The translations under genes and the position numbers were made by a program. A stretch of 64,000 nucleotides of DNA from DATKRB01 sp963794215 (lineage in GTDB: Bacteria > Actinomycetota > Acidimicrobiia > Acidimicrobiales > RAAP-2): positions 620,001-684,000 of the forward strand of contig CAWCCQ010000002.1 of assembly GCA_963794215.1 (NCBI GenBank), read 5' to 3'. Shown piece by piece: positions 45,243-54,563 of this stretch (the stretch's first letter is position 1; the number at the start of each line of letters is the position of its first letter). The notes under the pieces were generated by a model. It was not told where the DNA came from. It did no database searches and worked only from the letters and a program-made list of their open reading frames with translations.

Positions 45243-46403
45243 TCATGCCGGCCCGGTGTTGATCCAGGAGCGACCGAACCACCGTTGAATGCGGTCGGCG
45301 CCGAACTGGACCTTGTCCGCGGCGAGCAGTTCCGAGGGTGCCTCGTAGGTGCCGCTAGGCGGCTGTCCGCTCACAAATCTCACCTCGACGCGGGCGACCT
45401 CGTCATTTCCGAACTCGAGGTAGCACATGCCGTAGCCGTCATATTCAGAGGTCTCGGGGTCCCCACGGAGAATCGAGATGATGCGATCGGCGGCCACGGC
45501 CCCTTGTCGCTCGGAGAAGACACCGGCCTTGGGCGTCCCGACACTTGTGACATCGCCAATGGCGAAGACTTGGGGGTACGACGTCTCCAGAGTACGAGGG
45601 TCTGCGGGGATCCATCCGTCGATGGTCATCCCCGACTCGGCCACCACCTTGGGTACGTGATGCCTCGGGACTCCGAGGAACAGGTCGTAGGGAATCTCCG
45701 TGCCATCCACGAACTGAGCGACTTTGCCCACCGGGTCGAGCTCTCGTATCAGTTGGCTGGGGTACCAGCGAATTTCGCGCTGAGCAAACGCGGCCAATAA
45801 CGCCTCCGACGCTGCAGGCGACGGCGGGATCGGCACAGGCAGCGGCATCACCAGGGAGATCTCCGACCGATCTCGTAATCCTCGCGCGGACAAGAAATCG
45901 TGCATCAACAACGCCGTCTCGCTCGGAGCAGGCGGGCACTTGAAGGGCGTCGAGCTCACCCCGACGACAACTCGGCCACCCTCGAAGTCGGCGAGCACGT
46001 CACGCAGGGCGAAGGCACCTCCCGGGGTGTAGAACTCGTGTCCCCCTTCGATGAGCCCCGGCGTGGCACCTGGATCAACATCTGCCCCTAGAGCGACGAC
46101 CATCACATCGGCTTCGAAACGGCCTGCGTCAGTCTCGACGCTGCGGGCGACCGGGTCGATGGCCCTGACAGTGGTCTGTACGAATTGCACACCCGGCTTG
46201 ACCAGGTCACGGTAGGGATGGTGCACCGTTTTCGCGTCGGTGCGGCCGAACATGACGTCGAGTTTGGAGAACCCGAACACGAACCCGTCGGCCTGGTCGA
46301 TCAACACGATCCCGACTCCCTCGCCGAGCTCCTCGGAAAGTCTCGTCGTCAACTCCAAACCGCCGAAGCCAGCACCCAACACCAAGACCTGCGTCACCGA
46401 CAC
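45243..46403 (-). CDS. Sulfide:quinone oxidoreductase-like flavoprotein
   Basis: A 386-residue FAD/NAD(P)-type oxidoreductase. The dinucleotide fold VLVLGAGFGGLELTTRL opens the protein, and VMVVALGADVD and QVFAIGDVTSVGTP follow. The PFKCPPAPSETALLM segment carries a cysteine where SQR and flavocytochrome c proteins have a redox cysteine. Few other cysteines are present, so classic sulfide oxidation is uncertain; it may be a type II NADH dehydrogenase relative. GTG at 46401-46403 has AAGGAG upstream. It faces PAP2 convergently. Confidence 0.82.
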   Translation of the reverse strand: MSVTQVLVLGAGFGGLELTTRLSEELGEGVGIVLIDQADGFVFGFSKLDVMFGRTDAKTVHHPYRDLVKPGVQFVQTTVRAIDPVARSVETDAGRFEADVMVVALGADVDPGATPGLIEGGHEFYTPGGAFALRDVLADFEGGRVVVGVSSTPFKCPPAPSETALLMHDFLSARGLRDRSEISLVMPLPVPIPPSPAASEALLAAFAQREIRWYPSQLIRELDPVGKVAQFVDGTEIPYDLFLGVPRHHVPKVVAESGMTIDGWIPADPRTLETSYPQVFAIGDVTSVGTPKAGVFSERQGAVAADRIISILRGDPETSEYDGYGMCYLEFGNDEVARVEVRFVSGQPPSGTYEAPSELLAADKVQFGADRIQRWFGRSWINTGPA

Positions 46404-46708
46404 CTCTCCGTTCTCCTTAGGCTTAGTGACACAGTCGGCTTGGCTGGCAGACGAATCGACTTTCGGCGTCGGACCCACCAGCGCTTCGCACCCTGTCCAC
46501 GACGAATCGGTTCGAGAGCTTAGCGCAGTCGTCCCGCTTCAGCCCTTGAGAATTGGGGACGCGGTGTGGCCTCCGCTTGAGCGTCCTCAACCACGCAGCC
46601 GATGGAGGGCTCGACGCCTTACCCCACCGGAGCCGGGCACAGCGTTACCCGTGAACGGTGTAGCTGTCCGCGGACGGTCGTTCCGCTACCGGGGACGTTC
46701 GGTGCCAA
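46404..46708. other. Short non-coding interval
   Basis: About 0.3 kb between two leftward genes. No credible frame or repeat was seen. Confidence 0.3.
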
Positions 46709-47533
46709 TCAGGACTGGACGAAGGCCAGCAGATCAGCGTTGATCGTCGCAGCTTGGGTGGTCGGCATGCCATGTGGGAATCCCGGGTAGCTCTTGAGCG
46801 TCCCGTTCTTCACCAGTTTTGCCGACAGTGGGCCCGAGTCGGCGTAGGGAACGATCTGGTCGTCTTCGCCGTGCATCACCAACACGGGGACCGTCATCTT
46901 CTTGAGGTCCTCGGTGAAGTCGGTCTGCGAGAAGGCAACGATGCCGTCGTAGTGGGCCTTCGCTCCTCCCATCATCCCCTGGCGCCACCAGTTCTCGATG
47001 ATCGCTTCGGAGGCTTGGACGCCGGGCCGGTTGAAGCCGTAGAACGGTCCGGACGGCAGGGCCCGGTAGAACTCGGACCGGTTGGCGGCGAGCTGGGCTT
47101 GCAGATCGTCGAACACGCTCTTGGGCAGGCCACCGGGGTTGGCGTCGGTCTGCACCATGAGCGGCGGTACCGAACTGATGAGCACCGCCTTGGCTACCCG
47201 GCTCTCGCCGTGCCGACCAATGTAGCGGGCGACCTCGCCGCCACCCGTCGAGTGGCCGACGTGAATGGCCTCGTGAAGGTCCAGGTGTGCGGTCAGCGCC
47301 CCCAGATCATCGGCGTAGTGGTCCATGTCGTGACCATCGCTGGTCTGCGAGGAGCGACCGTGCCCACGCCGGTCGGCGGCGATGACCCGGAAGCCGTGGC
47401 CCACGAAGAACAGCATTTGGGTGTCCCAATCGTCAGCCGACAGCGGCCAGCCGTGACTGAAGACGATCGGTTGCCCCGATCCCCAGTCCTTGTAGAAAAT
47501 CTCGGTGCCATCGCTGGTGGTAATCGTGCTCAT
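46709..47533 (-). CDS. Alpha/beta hydrolase of the non-heme haloperoxidase type
   Basis: The 274-residue product begins MSTITTSDGTEIFYKDWGSG and has the oxyanion region FSHGWPLSADDWD, nucleophile HVGHSTGGGEVARY (Ser95), acid HGEDDQIVPYA and histidine GFPHGMP. These match cofactor-free perhydrolase/haloperoxidase esterases. ATG at 47531-47533 has AGGAGG upstream; the longer frame is atypical. In-cell substrate unknown. Confidence 0.93.
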   Translation of the reverse strand: MSTITTSDGTEIFYKDWGSGQPIVFSHGWPLSADDWDTQMLFFVGHGFRVIAADRRGHGRSSQTSDGHDMDHYADDLGALTAHLDLHEAIHVGHSTGGGEVARYIGRHGESRVAKAVLISSVPPLMVQTDANPGGLPKSVFDDLQAQLAANRSEFYRALPSGPFYGFNRPGVQASEAIIENWWRQGMMGGAKAHYDGIVAFSQTDFTEDLKKMTVPVLVMHGEDDQIVPYADSGPLSAKLVKNGTLKSYPGFPHGMPTTQAATINADLLAFVQS

Positions 47534-47884
47534 CGCTGCGGTCCTCCTGTCCGGATCAAGGCTCAAGCAATACAGGTGTTCATTCCGACGGAGGTCGGTG
47601 TCGGAGATACCTCCGTTGACGGTCGTGGTACTCACGGTGTTTGCGATCGGCGGACCACCTTGACGGGGTTCGCCGCTCCACGTTGGTAGCCAGTCCAAAG
47701 GCATGGCAGCCGCTCGCAGGCACCCTGTCCTCACGTTGTGCACCGCAGGATCACTCGCGGGCCCCCAAAACGCAGGCATCGCGTGTCGCCTCCATAGTCA
47801 AGTCGCCAGCGCCACGCTAACCGACCCGTGACCCCAGCAAAAGAGGAACTTCGTCTCCGGCCTCATCTGCATCGACTGTCTTGC
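47534..47884. other. Short interval with no recognised gene
   Basis: About 0.35 kb upstream of the hydrolase gene; it should hold its promoter. No frame is convincing. Confidence 0.3.
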
Positions 47885-48108
47885 CTACCCCGCCGGCGTC
47901 TCGCAGGGGGGACTACGAAGGGAAGATGGGTAGGCATACTCCCGCTCGGCATCCGTGTGATGAATGGCCAGTTCGATGCGGCGGTGAATCCTCCACACCG
48001 AGAGCGACCCGCCGCACTCCGCCAGCGCCTCTTGCAGGCGATCACGTGTTGGTACACGGAGTCCACCAGGGTGCCGTCCAAGTCGAACAAGAACGCTGGA
48101 CGGGGCAC
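47885..48108 (-). pseudogene. HAD-superfamily phosphatase remnant
   Basis: The first HAD motif is intact (PAFLFDLDGTLVDSVYQHVI, starting near GTG 48106-48108). One base is then missing and the sequence continues in another frame as QEALAECGGSLSVWRIHRR before turning unrelated and stopping at 47885. Only about 70 of the usual 210-230 residues remain, so unlike the single-indel genes this one is truncated as well as frameshifted. Confidence 0.7.
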
Positions 48109-48552
48109 CTCGATGCGGGCCCTGGTGACTGGGTTATGAGCACAATCTACGAGGACAACCCGGCACACGGCTCGCGCCGGCACACTCCTGGACCGATTGC
48201 GAGTTCCCCGAGCGAGACGGCTCGTCCCTGGCCAGCGCCGCCAGGACACCCCGGCGACCGGGCCCCAAATGGAGGCGTTTTGCGACGCGATCGCGTGTGG
48301 CGAGGCGATCGCCCGAGCCCCATCACTTGGGTTGCGTGCGGCTGGACGAGGAGCCGCGGGCGGGTCGTATCGGTGTGGAGGCACTCCCGGGGTGCGGCAC
48401 GTAGACCTGTGACGGCGAGCATGCGCCACGCGTCAATGGCAGAATCAAGTGTCGGGCCCCGTTCGCTCGGCCTGGCGACTGCAGCAGATTGGCGACGCAG
48501 TTGTTGCGCCTGCCACGCGCCGCTGCGCAGGACCTAGCAAAGGGGGCCACCA
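48109..48552. other. Interval with no recognised gene
   Basis: About 0.44 kb between the HAD remnant and the dehydrogenase gene. Frames on both strands are short and of chance composition. Confidence 0.3.
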
Positions 48553-49437
48553 GTGGCACAGACAACTGAGTCCGTTGCGGTGCTTGGCGCGGGCGCGATG
48601 GGACGAGGAATGGCGAGCAGTGCACTGCGAGCCGGCATTCCAACCATCGTGTGGGATCGAAGGCCCGAAGTGACGCGCGATCTCGCGGAACGCGGAGCGG
48701 AGGTTGCCAGCACCGTCGAGGAGGCAGCGCGGCGCGGGGGCACCGTCGTCACGATGGTGCCCGATGCCGATGCGGTGATATCGATCGCCCGCGACCAGGG
48801 CATGCTGGCGGCTCTCGTCCCCGGCGCGATCTGGGCACAGATGAGTACCATCGGCACGGACGGGACTGCGCGCGTCGCCGCCTTGGTGGCTCGAGAACGA
48901 CCGGACGTAACACTCCTCGACGCACCAGTTGCGGGAAGCACCGAGCCCGCTGCACTGGGCCAGTTGATCATCTTCGCGTCGGGACCCGACGAGGCCCGTC
49001 CTCGAATTGCTCCCTTGTTCGATGCACTGGGCCAGCGCACGATCTGGGTCGGCTCGGTTGGCGCCGGGTCTCGACTGAAACTCGTCAACAACACGTGGCT
49101 GGCGTTCGCAGCCGAAGCGGTGGCAGCATCGACGGCGCTTGCTCATCGTCTGGGACTCGATACCCAGACCGTGATGGAAGCATTCGACCAGAGCCCGATC
49201 GTGTCCCCCTGGCAAGCGGCCAAGCTCCAGCGGATGGCCAGGGGCGAGTACTCCTCGCAATTCGCGCTGTCGCTCGCCCTCAAGGATGTGCACCTTGCGT
49301 TAGACGCGGCCGGTCACGGGAACCTCACCGCCCTCGAGTGCCTGGCGCACGAGTGGCAACGGGCCGTTGACCACGGGCTGGGCGACAAGGACATCACGGT
49401 CGTCGCGCAAGCCCTCGAGGACGCCGAGAGCACGTAG
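48553..49437 (+). CDS. NAD(P)-dependent beta-hydroxyacid dehydrogenase
   Basis: A 294-residue member of the 3-hydroxyisobutyrate/6-phosphogluconate dehydrogenase family. The dinucleotide motif is VLGAGAMGRGMASSALRAG; substrate loop DAPVAGSTEPAALGQL; catalytic lysine region GSRLKLVNNTWLA. The NAD(P) motif allows no firm cofactor call. GTG at 48553 has AAAGGGGG upstream. Substrates could be 3-hydroxyisobutyrate, tartronate semialdehyde or a succinic semialdehyde. Confidence 0.92.
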   Translation: MAQTTESVAVLGAGAMGRGMASSALRAGIPTIVWDRRPEVTRDLAERGAEVASTVEEAARRGGTVVTMVPDADAVISIARDQGMLAALVPGAIWAQMSTIGTDGTARVAALVARERPDVTLLDAPVAGSTEPAALGQLIIFASGPDEARPRIAPLFDALGQRTIWVGSVGAGSRLKLVNNTWLAFAAEAVAASTALAHRLGLDTQTVMEAFDQSPIVSPWQAAKLQRMARGEYSSQFALSLALKDVHLALDAAGHGNLTALECLAHEWQRAVDHGLGDKDITVVAQALEDAEST

Positions 49438-49521
49438 CCGGGCCATCGAGCTCGACGACGCACTCACCCGATTGGTGACGCCGGACGCGGCGAAGGACGA
49501 GGACTTCGGCTTTGACGGACT

Positions 49522-50226
49522 TTGCCCGTGGACCCGACAGGACCCTTCCGATCCGAGTCCACCGCGGGCGCCGCCAGCGGTACCTTCGAGCTGCACGGTC
49601 GGTCAGGGTCGGTCTGGGTGGCCCATGGCGTGAACGCGGACTCCCGCTCGGTGGGGTTATGGCATTCTGGGGTTGCCCTATATGACCCCATCCTCGCTCG
49701 TGGGTTTCCTGTGATCGAGGCGTTGGTGCGCTACTCCGGTGAGGGCTGCCTCGCGTTCATGGCATGGATCCAGGTCGTCCGGTATACCTACGAGAACGAT
49801 CCCGAGGTCATCCAGCGCTCCTCGACGTCAACCCGCCGTTTCTCGCCGCCGGGCCCTCTTCGACGCTCTTCGACGCCCCTCCACCGCCCGATCCGAGGCA
49901 CATTGGCGCGGCGACGACTTCCCTCGTCGCCAGCCCCGACGCGGTGATGACGAAGTCCCTCCAACCGATGTACAGCTTGAGCTGGGGCGACGACCGAGTC
50001 CCCCGGTGGCGACGTCACGCTGGGGCCATGCCAACGCCAATCAATGGAGGCCTGGTTCGACCTTCGCCTTCACGTCGTCACTCAGACGCACCCGGCGTAC
50101 GGCTCCTCGATCCCTGCCGACGTCGGACTCGTTCGGGCACTCTGAGTGGTAGGGGTTGTGGACGTGCTCTTCCAGCCGTGATACTGGCAGTGGGGCGATT
50201 CGGGGAGATCCGATGGCAATAGGTGA
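49522..50226 (+). pseudogene. Decayed conserved protein upstream of ribBA
   Basis: Coherent protein sequence moves between frames: HGRSGSVWVAHGVNADSRSV and CLAFMAWIQVVRYTYENDPE in the first; LLDVNPPFLAAGPSSTLFDA and MTKSLQPMYSLSWGDDR in the second; then WFDLRLHVVTQTHPAYGSS back in the first, where two in-frame TGA codons interrupt ALxVVGVVDVLFQPxYWQWG. At least two frame changes and two stops make it a pseudogene, or a stretch of unusually poor sequence. The 3' end overlaps the ribBA start. The family is unknown to me. Confidence 0.6.
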
Positions 50227-51490
50227 CAGACCGTTTGCTCGAATCGAAGACGCCCTTGACGACGTACGTCAAGGGCGGATGGTGATCGTGTGCGACGACG
50301 AGGGCCGCGAGAACGAGGGCGACCTCACCCTGGCCGCGCAGTTTGCAACCCCAGATGCGATCAACTTCATGGCAAAGGAGGGCAGGGGGCTCATCTGCCT
50401 GGCCCTCAGTCCAGATCGCTGTGACGAGCTCGGTCTTGACCTGATGGCCGCCAAGAACGAGAGCCGGTTCGAGACGGCGTTCACGGTGTCGGTCGAGGCC
50501 CGCGCCGGCGTGACGACGGGCATCTCGGCTGCTGATCGGGCCCGGACCATCCAAGTGGCCGTCGATCCCGAATCGAGCCCCCGCGATCTGGTCCAGCCCG
50601 GCCACGTCTTCCCGTTGAAGGCCAAGGCGGGCGGAGTGCTGGTGCGGGCCGGTCAGACCGAGGCCGCCGTCGACCTCGCGCGCCTGGCCGGCCTCAACCC
50701 GGCGGGGGTGATCTGCGAAGTCATGAACGACGACGGGACGATGGCCCGCGTACCCGACCTCGTCGAGTACTGCGCACGGCACGGTTTGAAGATGATCACG
50801 ATCGCCGATCTCATCGCCTACCGTCGAAAGTACGATGTGCTGATCGAACGGGTGGTGGAGACCACGTTGCCCACCGCCTTCGGCCTCTTCGATATCGTCG
50901 GCTACCGGTCCCTGCTCGATGATAAGCATCACGTCGCCCTTGTCAAAGGACAGGTAGGCGGCGCCGAGGACGTGCTGGTCCGGGTGCATTCAGAATGCAT
51001 GACCGGTGACGTTTTCCACTCGTTGCGCTGCGACTGCGGGGAGCAGCTGGAGGCGTCGCTGGCCATGATCGAGGACGCGGGGCGGGGAGTCATCCTCTAC
51101 TTGGCCCAAGAAGGTCGAGGCATCGGACTGCTGAACAAGCTCAAGGCCTACAAGCTTCAAGATGGCGGGCTCGACACCGTCGATGCCAACCTCGAGCTCG
51201 GCTTGCCCGTGGACCTTCGTGACTACGGCATCGGGGCCCAGATTTTGGGCGACCTCGGGCTGACGAGCATCAGGGTCCTCACCAACAACCCGAAGAAGAT
51301 CCACGGCATGGACGGCTTCGGACTCACCGTCACCGAGCAGGTTCCTATCGTCACGACGCCAAATGCACACAACGAGCGTTACCTTCAGGCCAAGGCGCAC
51401 CGATTGGGCCACACGATTCACCACCAGGGACTTGGCCTCGATGAAGAGATGCTGGCCGAAGAGCACCGACACGACCGAGTGCGCGAGTAG
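50213..51490 (+). CDS. ribBA: Bifunctional riboflavin biosynthesis protein RibBA
   Basis: The 425-residue product joins 3,4-dihydroxy-2-butanone-4-phosphate synthase (residues about 5-200; VIVCDDEGRENEGDL, RAGVTTGISAADRA, HVFPLKAKAGGVLVR) to GTP cyclohydrolase II (about 208-405; VHSECMTGDVFHSLRCDCGE with the zinc cysteines, YLAQEGRGIGL, RDYGIGAQIL). Both active-site sets look intact. ATG at 50213 has GGGAGA upstream. It is on its own; no other rib genes adjoin and no FMN riboswitch is seen. Confidence 0.96.
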   Translation: MAIGDRPFARIEDALDDVRQGRMVIVCDDEGRENEGDLTLAAQFATPDAINFMAKEGRGLICLALSPDRCDELGLDLMAAKNESRFETAFTVSVEARAGVTTGISAADRARTIQVAVDPESSPRDLVQPGHVFPLKAKAGGVLVRAGQTEAAVDLARLAGLNPAGVICEVMNDDGTMARVPDLVEYCARHGLKMITIADLIAYRRKYDVLIERVVETTLPTAFGLFDIVGYRSLLDDKHHVALVKGQVGGAEDVLVRVHSECMTGDVFHSLRCDCGEQLEASLAMIEDAGRGVILYLAQEGRGIGLLNKLKAYKLQDGGLDTVDANLELGLPVDLRDYGIGAQILGDLGLTSIRVLTNNPKKIHGMDGFGLTVTEQVPIVTTPNAHNERYLQAKAHRLGHTIHHQGLGLDEEMLAEEHRHDRVRE

Positions 51491-51639
51491 GCGCGGCTCG
51501 CACGGGCTGGCCCAGAATGCTCCGCGTCTCGGGCACGTTGGAGCAGCCAAACGCGGGACGTCGAGGGGACAACCACGGGACGTGATCGCCCTAACGTGCG
51601 CTCAACGCAGCCTCTTACGTCGTGAAAGGAACTCACGTT

Positions 51640-53646
51640 GTGCTCCGTGATGTCGCCGCAACGATCGGGCTGATCAGCCGTGCCGCCCGTGCCGTTGCGG
51701 TCCCGGCGTTGGCGGTGGTGTTGACCGGCGCCAGCTGGGGGATCCTTTCTTCCGGACGAGCAGGAGCAGAGACGACCCCATCGACCCGATACTCGACAGA
51801 CCTCCCGTCCTCTGAGTCCATCAACGCCTCAGGGACTCGGTCGGTGGTGACGTCGCACCGGTCCGCAACAAGCTCATCGCCAGCGGGGACGTCCCTAGCT
51901 TCGGCCCCACCGGGCGTTGCTTCGCCCGAGTCACCGGCGGCCTACGCGGCCGCCACGCTTCGCCCCCACCTCGACGGTGCAACGGGAGCCGAGATCAGCT
52001 CCAACTGGGCCGGGCAACTCGCCACAGGTGCAGCGTTCACCTCGATCGGCGGCCAGTGGACGGTGCCGGCCGTGCAGCTCTCCGCAAGTGTCGACTACTC
52101 GCTGACGGCCATCGGCGTCGACGGAACCACCGATTCGCTGATCCAGGCCGGTACCGAGCAGAACAGCGATGGCGGTTCGACGAGCTACGGCGCCTGGTAC
52201 GAGGTGTACCCGGGCGCGCCGGTACCCACTGGTGGGGTAGTCGAGCCGGGCGACACCATCTTGGCGAGCATTACCGAGTCCACCTCGGGGAGTTGGACGG
52301 TCGCGCTCGAAGACTCGAGAGACGGCACGAAGAATTGGGGCGTGTCGGTCACGGTGAGCTACGACGGACCGGCCACTTCGGCCGAATGGATCGAAGAAGC
52401 GCCTTCGATCGAAGGAACGCCTTCCACGCTCGCCAACTTCGGCTCGACGGCGTTCACCGATCTGGCGCTCGATGGTTCAGCCATCAGCGCGGGGACGCTC
52501 GACCCGGTCTACATGGCAGCGAGCAGCGGCGCCGTCATTGCCTATCCGGGTGCCTTCGACGCATCGACGGACTCCTTTCCGATCACCTACGGGACTCCTC
52601 CGCCCCAGGTGGACTCGATCAGCCCGCCGGAGGGGCCGACCAGCGGGAATACCAAGGTGACCATCACGGGTGAATTCCTCGAGGGTGCCACGTCGGTCGA
52701 CTTCGGAACCGTGGCATCGGCCTTCGTCGAGAATACCGATGGGACGATCACGGCCACCGCTCCCCCTGGTCCACCGGGCACCGTGGACGTGACCGTGAGC
52801 ACCGCAGTTGCGACGAGCGCGCTGTCGAATGCAGACCGTTTCACCTACCTCTCGTCCGTCGACCACGGTTACTGGCTGGTCGGAGGCGATGGCGGGATCT
52901 TCACGTTCGGGACCGCCCAGTTCTACGGATCGACCGGAGCGACGAGCCTCCAACGCCCCGTCGTCGGCATCACCCCGACGACCGATCGGGCCGGCTACTG
53001 GCTCGTCGCCTCCGACGGTGGAATGTTCGCGTTCGGCGACGCGGGCTTCTTCGGCTCGATCCCGGGCCTCGGCATTGCTCCAGCAGGGTCGGCCGCCCCC
53101 AGGCACTTAGACGCCCCGATCGTGGGGATGGTGCCCTCGGCCGACGGCGGGGGTTACTTCGTAGTGGCCGCCGACGGCGGCGTCTTTGCTTTCGGCGACG
53201 CCAGATTCGCAGGATCGTGCCCGGGGATCGGGGGGTGCTCGGGCGCAGCAGTAGCGGTCATGCCGGACGCCACCGGCGACGGGTACTGGGTGGTGACGGC
53301 GAGCGGCCACCTCTACGGCTTCGGGGACGCAACGGACTTCGGCGCCCCTGGTCCCCAGGGCGTGGCAGTCACCTCCGCGGTGCGTGCTCCCGACGGTCGG
53401 GGGTACTGGATCCTCTTCGCCAACGGTGCGGTCGCCGGGTACGGCGACGCGGCCGACTTCGGCGGGCCGCTGGGGGTGCTTGGCGGCCACGACCCGGCCA
53501 CCGCGATCTTCGCCACCGCCGACGGCGGCGGCTACTGGGTCACTTCGGCTAATGGCGCCGTGTATTCCTATGGGGATGCGGCGGGCGAGGGGAGCATGGC
53601 CGGCAAGCACCTGAACGCGACGATCGTCGCCGCCACTGGGTGGTAG
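51640..53646 (+). CDS. Secreted G1-type glutamic peptidase with IPT/TIG domain and GYW-DGG-FGDA repeats
   Basis: A 668-residue exported protein. The signal peptide is PALAVVLTGASWGILSSGRAG-like near residue 30. Residues about 115-320 form an eqolisin-type domain: SSNWAGQLATG, GGQWTVPAV (catalytic Gln near 139) and SAEWIEEAPS (catalytic Glu near 249). An IPT/TIG domain follows (VDSISPPEGPTSGNTKVTIT). The last 260 residues hold six repeats of the form GYWLVASDGGMFAFGDAGFF, likely a surface or propeller module. GTG at 51640-51642 has AAAGGAA at good distance. Acid proteolysis outside the cell is expected. Confidence 0.88.
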   Translation: MLRDVAATIGLISRAARAVAVPALAVVLTGASWGILSSGRAGAETTPSTRYSTDLPSSESINASGTRSVVTSHRSATSSSPAGTSLASAPPGVASPESPAAYAAATLRPHLDGATGAEISSNWAGQLATGAAFTSIGGQWTVPAVQLSASVDYSLTAIGVDGTTDSLIQAGTEQNSDGGSTSYGAWYEVYPGAPVPTGGVVEPGDTILASITESTSGSWTVALEDSRDGTKNWGVSVTVSYDGPATSAEWIEEAPSIEGTPSTLANFGSTAFTDLALDGSAISAGTLDPVYMAASSGAVIAYPGAFDASTDSFPITYGTPPPQVDSISPPEGPTSGNTKVTITGEFLEGATSVDFGTVASAFVENTDGTITATAPPGPPGTVDVTVSTAVATSALSNADRFTYLSSVDHGYWLVGGDGGIFTFGTAQFYGSTGATSLQRPVVGITPTTDRAGYWLVASDGGMFAFGDAGFFGSIPGLGIAPAGSAAPRHLDAPIVGMVPSADGGGYFVVAADGGVFAFGDARFAGSCPGIGGCSGAAVAVMPDATGDGYWVVTASGHLYGFGDATDFGAPGPQGVAVTSAVRAPDGRGYWILFANGAVAGYGDAADFGGPLGVLGGHDPATAIFATADGGGYWVTSANGAVYSYGDAAGEGSMAGKHLNATIVAATGW

Positions 53647-53710
53647 CCACCCGATCTGGAGCTGGACCGCAAGAAACCGTCACAGAAGAGAAAACGTCAC
53701 AGAAGAGAAC

Positions 53711-54382
53711 ATGTCGGACATTGGCATCCACTCGATCACTTTCAGCGCGCTCGGGCTGTCGCCCGCGGCCCCGCACGGGTCGCTCGACAACGACACCTGG
53801 GTGTGGCGATCGGGGAACATGAACCTGGTCGCCTGTTACTTCGGATTTCCTCCCGACCTCTGCTCGTTGGAGAACCTCGAACAGTTGCGGGCCCACATGT
53901 CTGACGCGTTCGAGACGCGCCCGAGCCTCGCGGCGGGAAATCAAGAGCCCGTCCACTGGTCCACCACCCCCACCGCCCGTCACGTCCCCGATGAGAGCAA
54001 GGTGCTCGACGTGGAGGTACGTCCCGTCGCGTCGGTTCTTTCGGTCGTCGTGGTGATCTCCAACCGCAAGGGAAAGCAGGTGTCGGTGCAGAGCACGACG
54101 TTCATCCCTTTCGCCGAGTGCTTTTGGACCCTACAGATCGGTCTCTTCGGCGTCGACCTTTCCCAAAGGGTGGCCGTCGTCGAAGACCGGATCTTGAACT
54201 CGGAGATGGTCGGCGTCTTTGATGTGTCGTCGTTGGATCCCTACGACCGGCGCTGGGATGGAATAACGTCGCTCGAGCGTGACCCGCTGGCCACCCTGCG
54301 ACAGCTGACGCTCACCCTTCAGCGCTCCGTTGAGCTCTCACCCCAGGCGCTCGGACTAGACCCCTTTGAGGGTTCCCGCTAG
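53711..54382 (+). CDS. Unrecognised soluble protein
   Basis: A 223-residue protein with no signal or membrane segment. Visible stretches include DNDTWVWRSGNMNLVACYFG, VSVQSTTFIPFAECFWTLQI and SSLDPYDRRWDGITSLERDP. It has balanced codon use and a good start after AGAAGAGAAC. The 5' leader contains a duplicated CGTCACAGAAGAGAA. I cannot name a family. It ends before a strong bidirectional terminator. Confidence 0.7.
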   Translation: MSDIGIHSITFSALGLSPAAPHGSLDNDTWVWRSGNMNLVACYFGFPPDLCSLENLEQLRAHMSDAFETRPSLAAGNQEPVHWSTTPTARHVPDESKVLDVEVRPVASVLSVVVVISNRKGKQVSVQSTTFIPFAECFWTLQIGLFGVDLSQRVAVVEDRILNSEMVGVFDVSSLDPYDRRWDGITSLERDPLATLRQLTLTLQRSVELSPQALGLDPFEGSR

Positions 54383-54501
54383 CAGCACCAACCGCGCGCC
54401 GCGACCCACGGAACTTCGTCTCCGACCCGCCCCTTTCGTCATCGGGGCGTCGACAGACTGGGGGTAGATCTGATCGGGTGCCAGCGTTCGAACCGCCTCG
54501 C

Positions 54502-54539
54502 AAACGCCGAACCGAGCACTCGCGCTCGGTTCGGCGTTT
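54502..54539. terminator. Bidirectional hairpin terminator
   Basis: A perfect 16-bp stem (AAACGCCGAACCGAGC and its complement) with loop ACTCGC, lying between the convergent unknown gene and padR. The arms carry A at the 5' side and T at the 3' side, as in bidirectional intrinsic terminators, though the T tract is short. Confidence 0.75.
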
Positions 54540-54563
54540 ACCGATGGCGGCAGGTTGCCGGCG

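Noticed and set aside
50139..50190. Read-through of TGA as tryptophan or selenocysteine in the frame before ribBA
   Set aside because: TGA is used as a normal stop throughout the window, and the same region also has frame changes, so decay is simpler.
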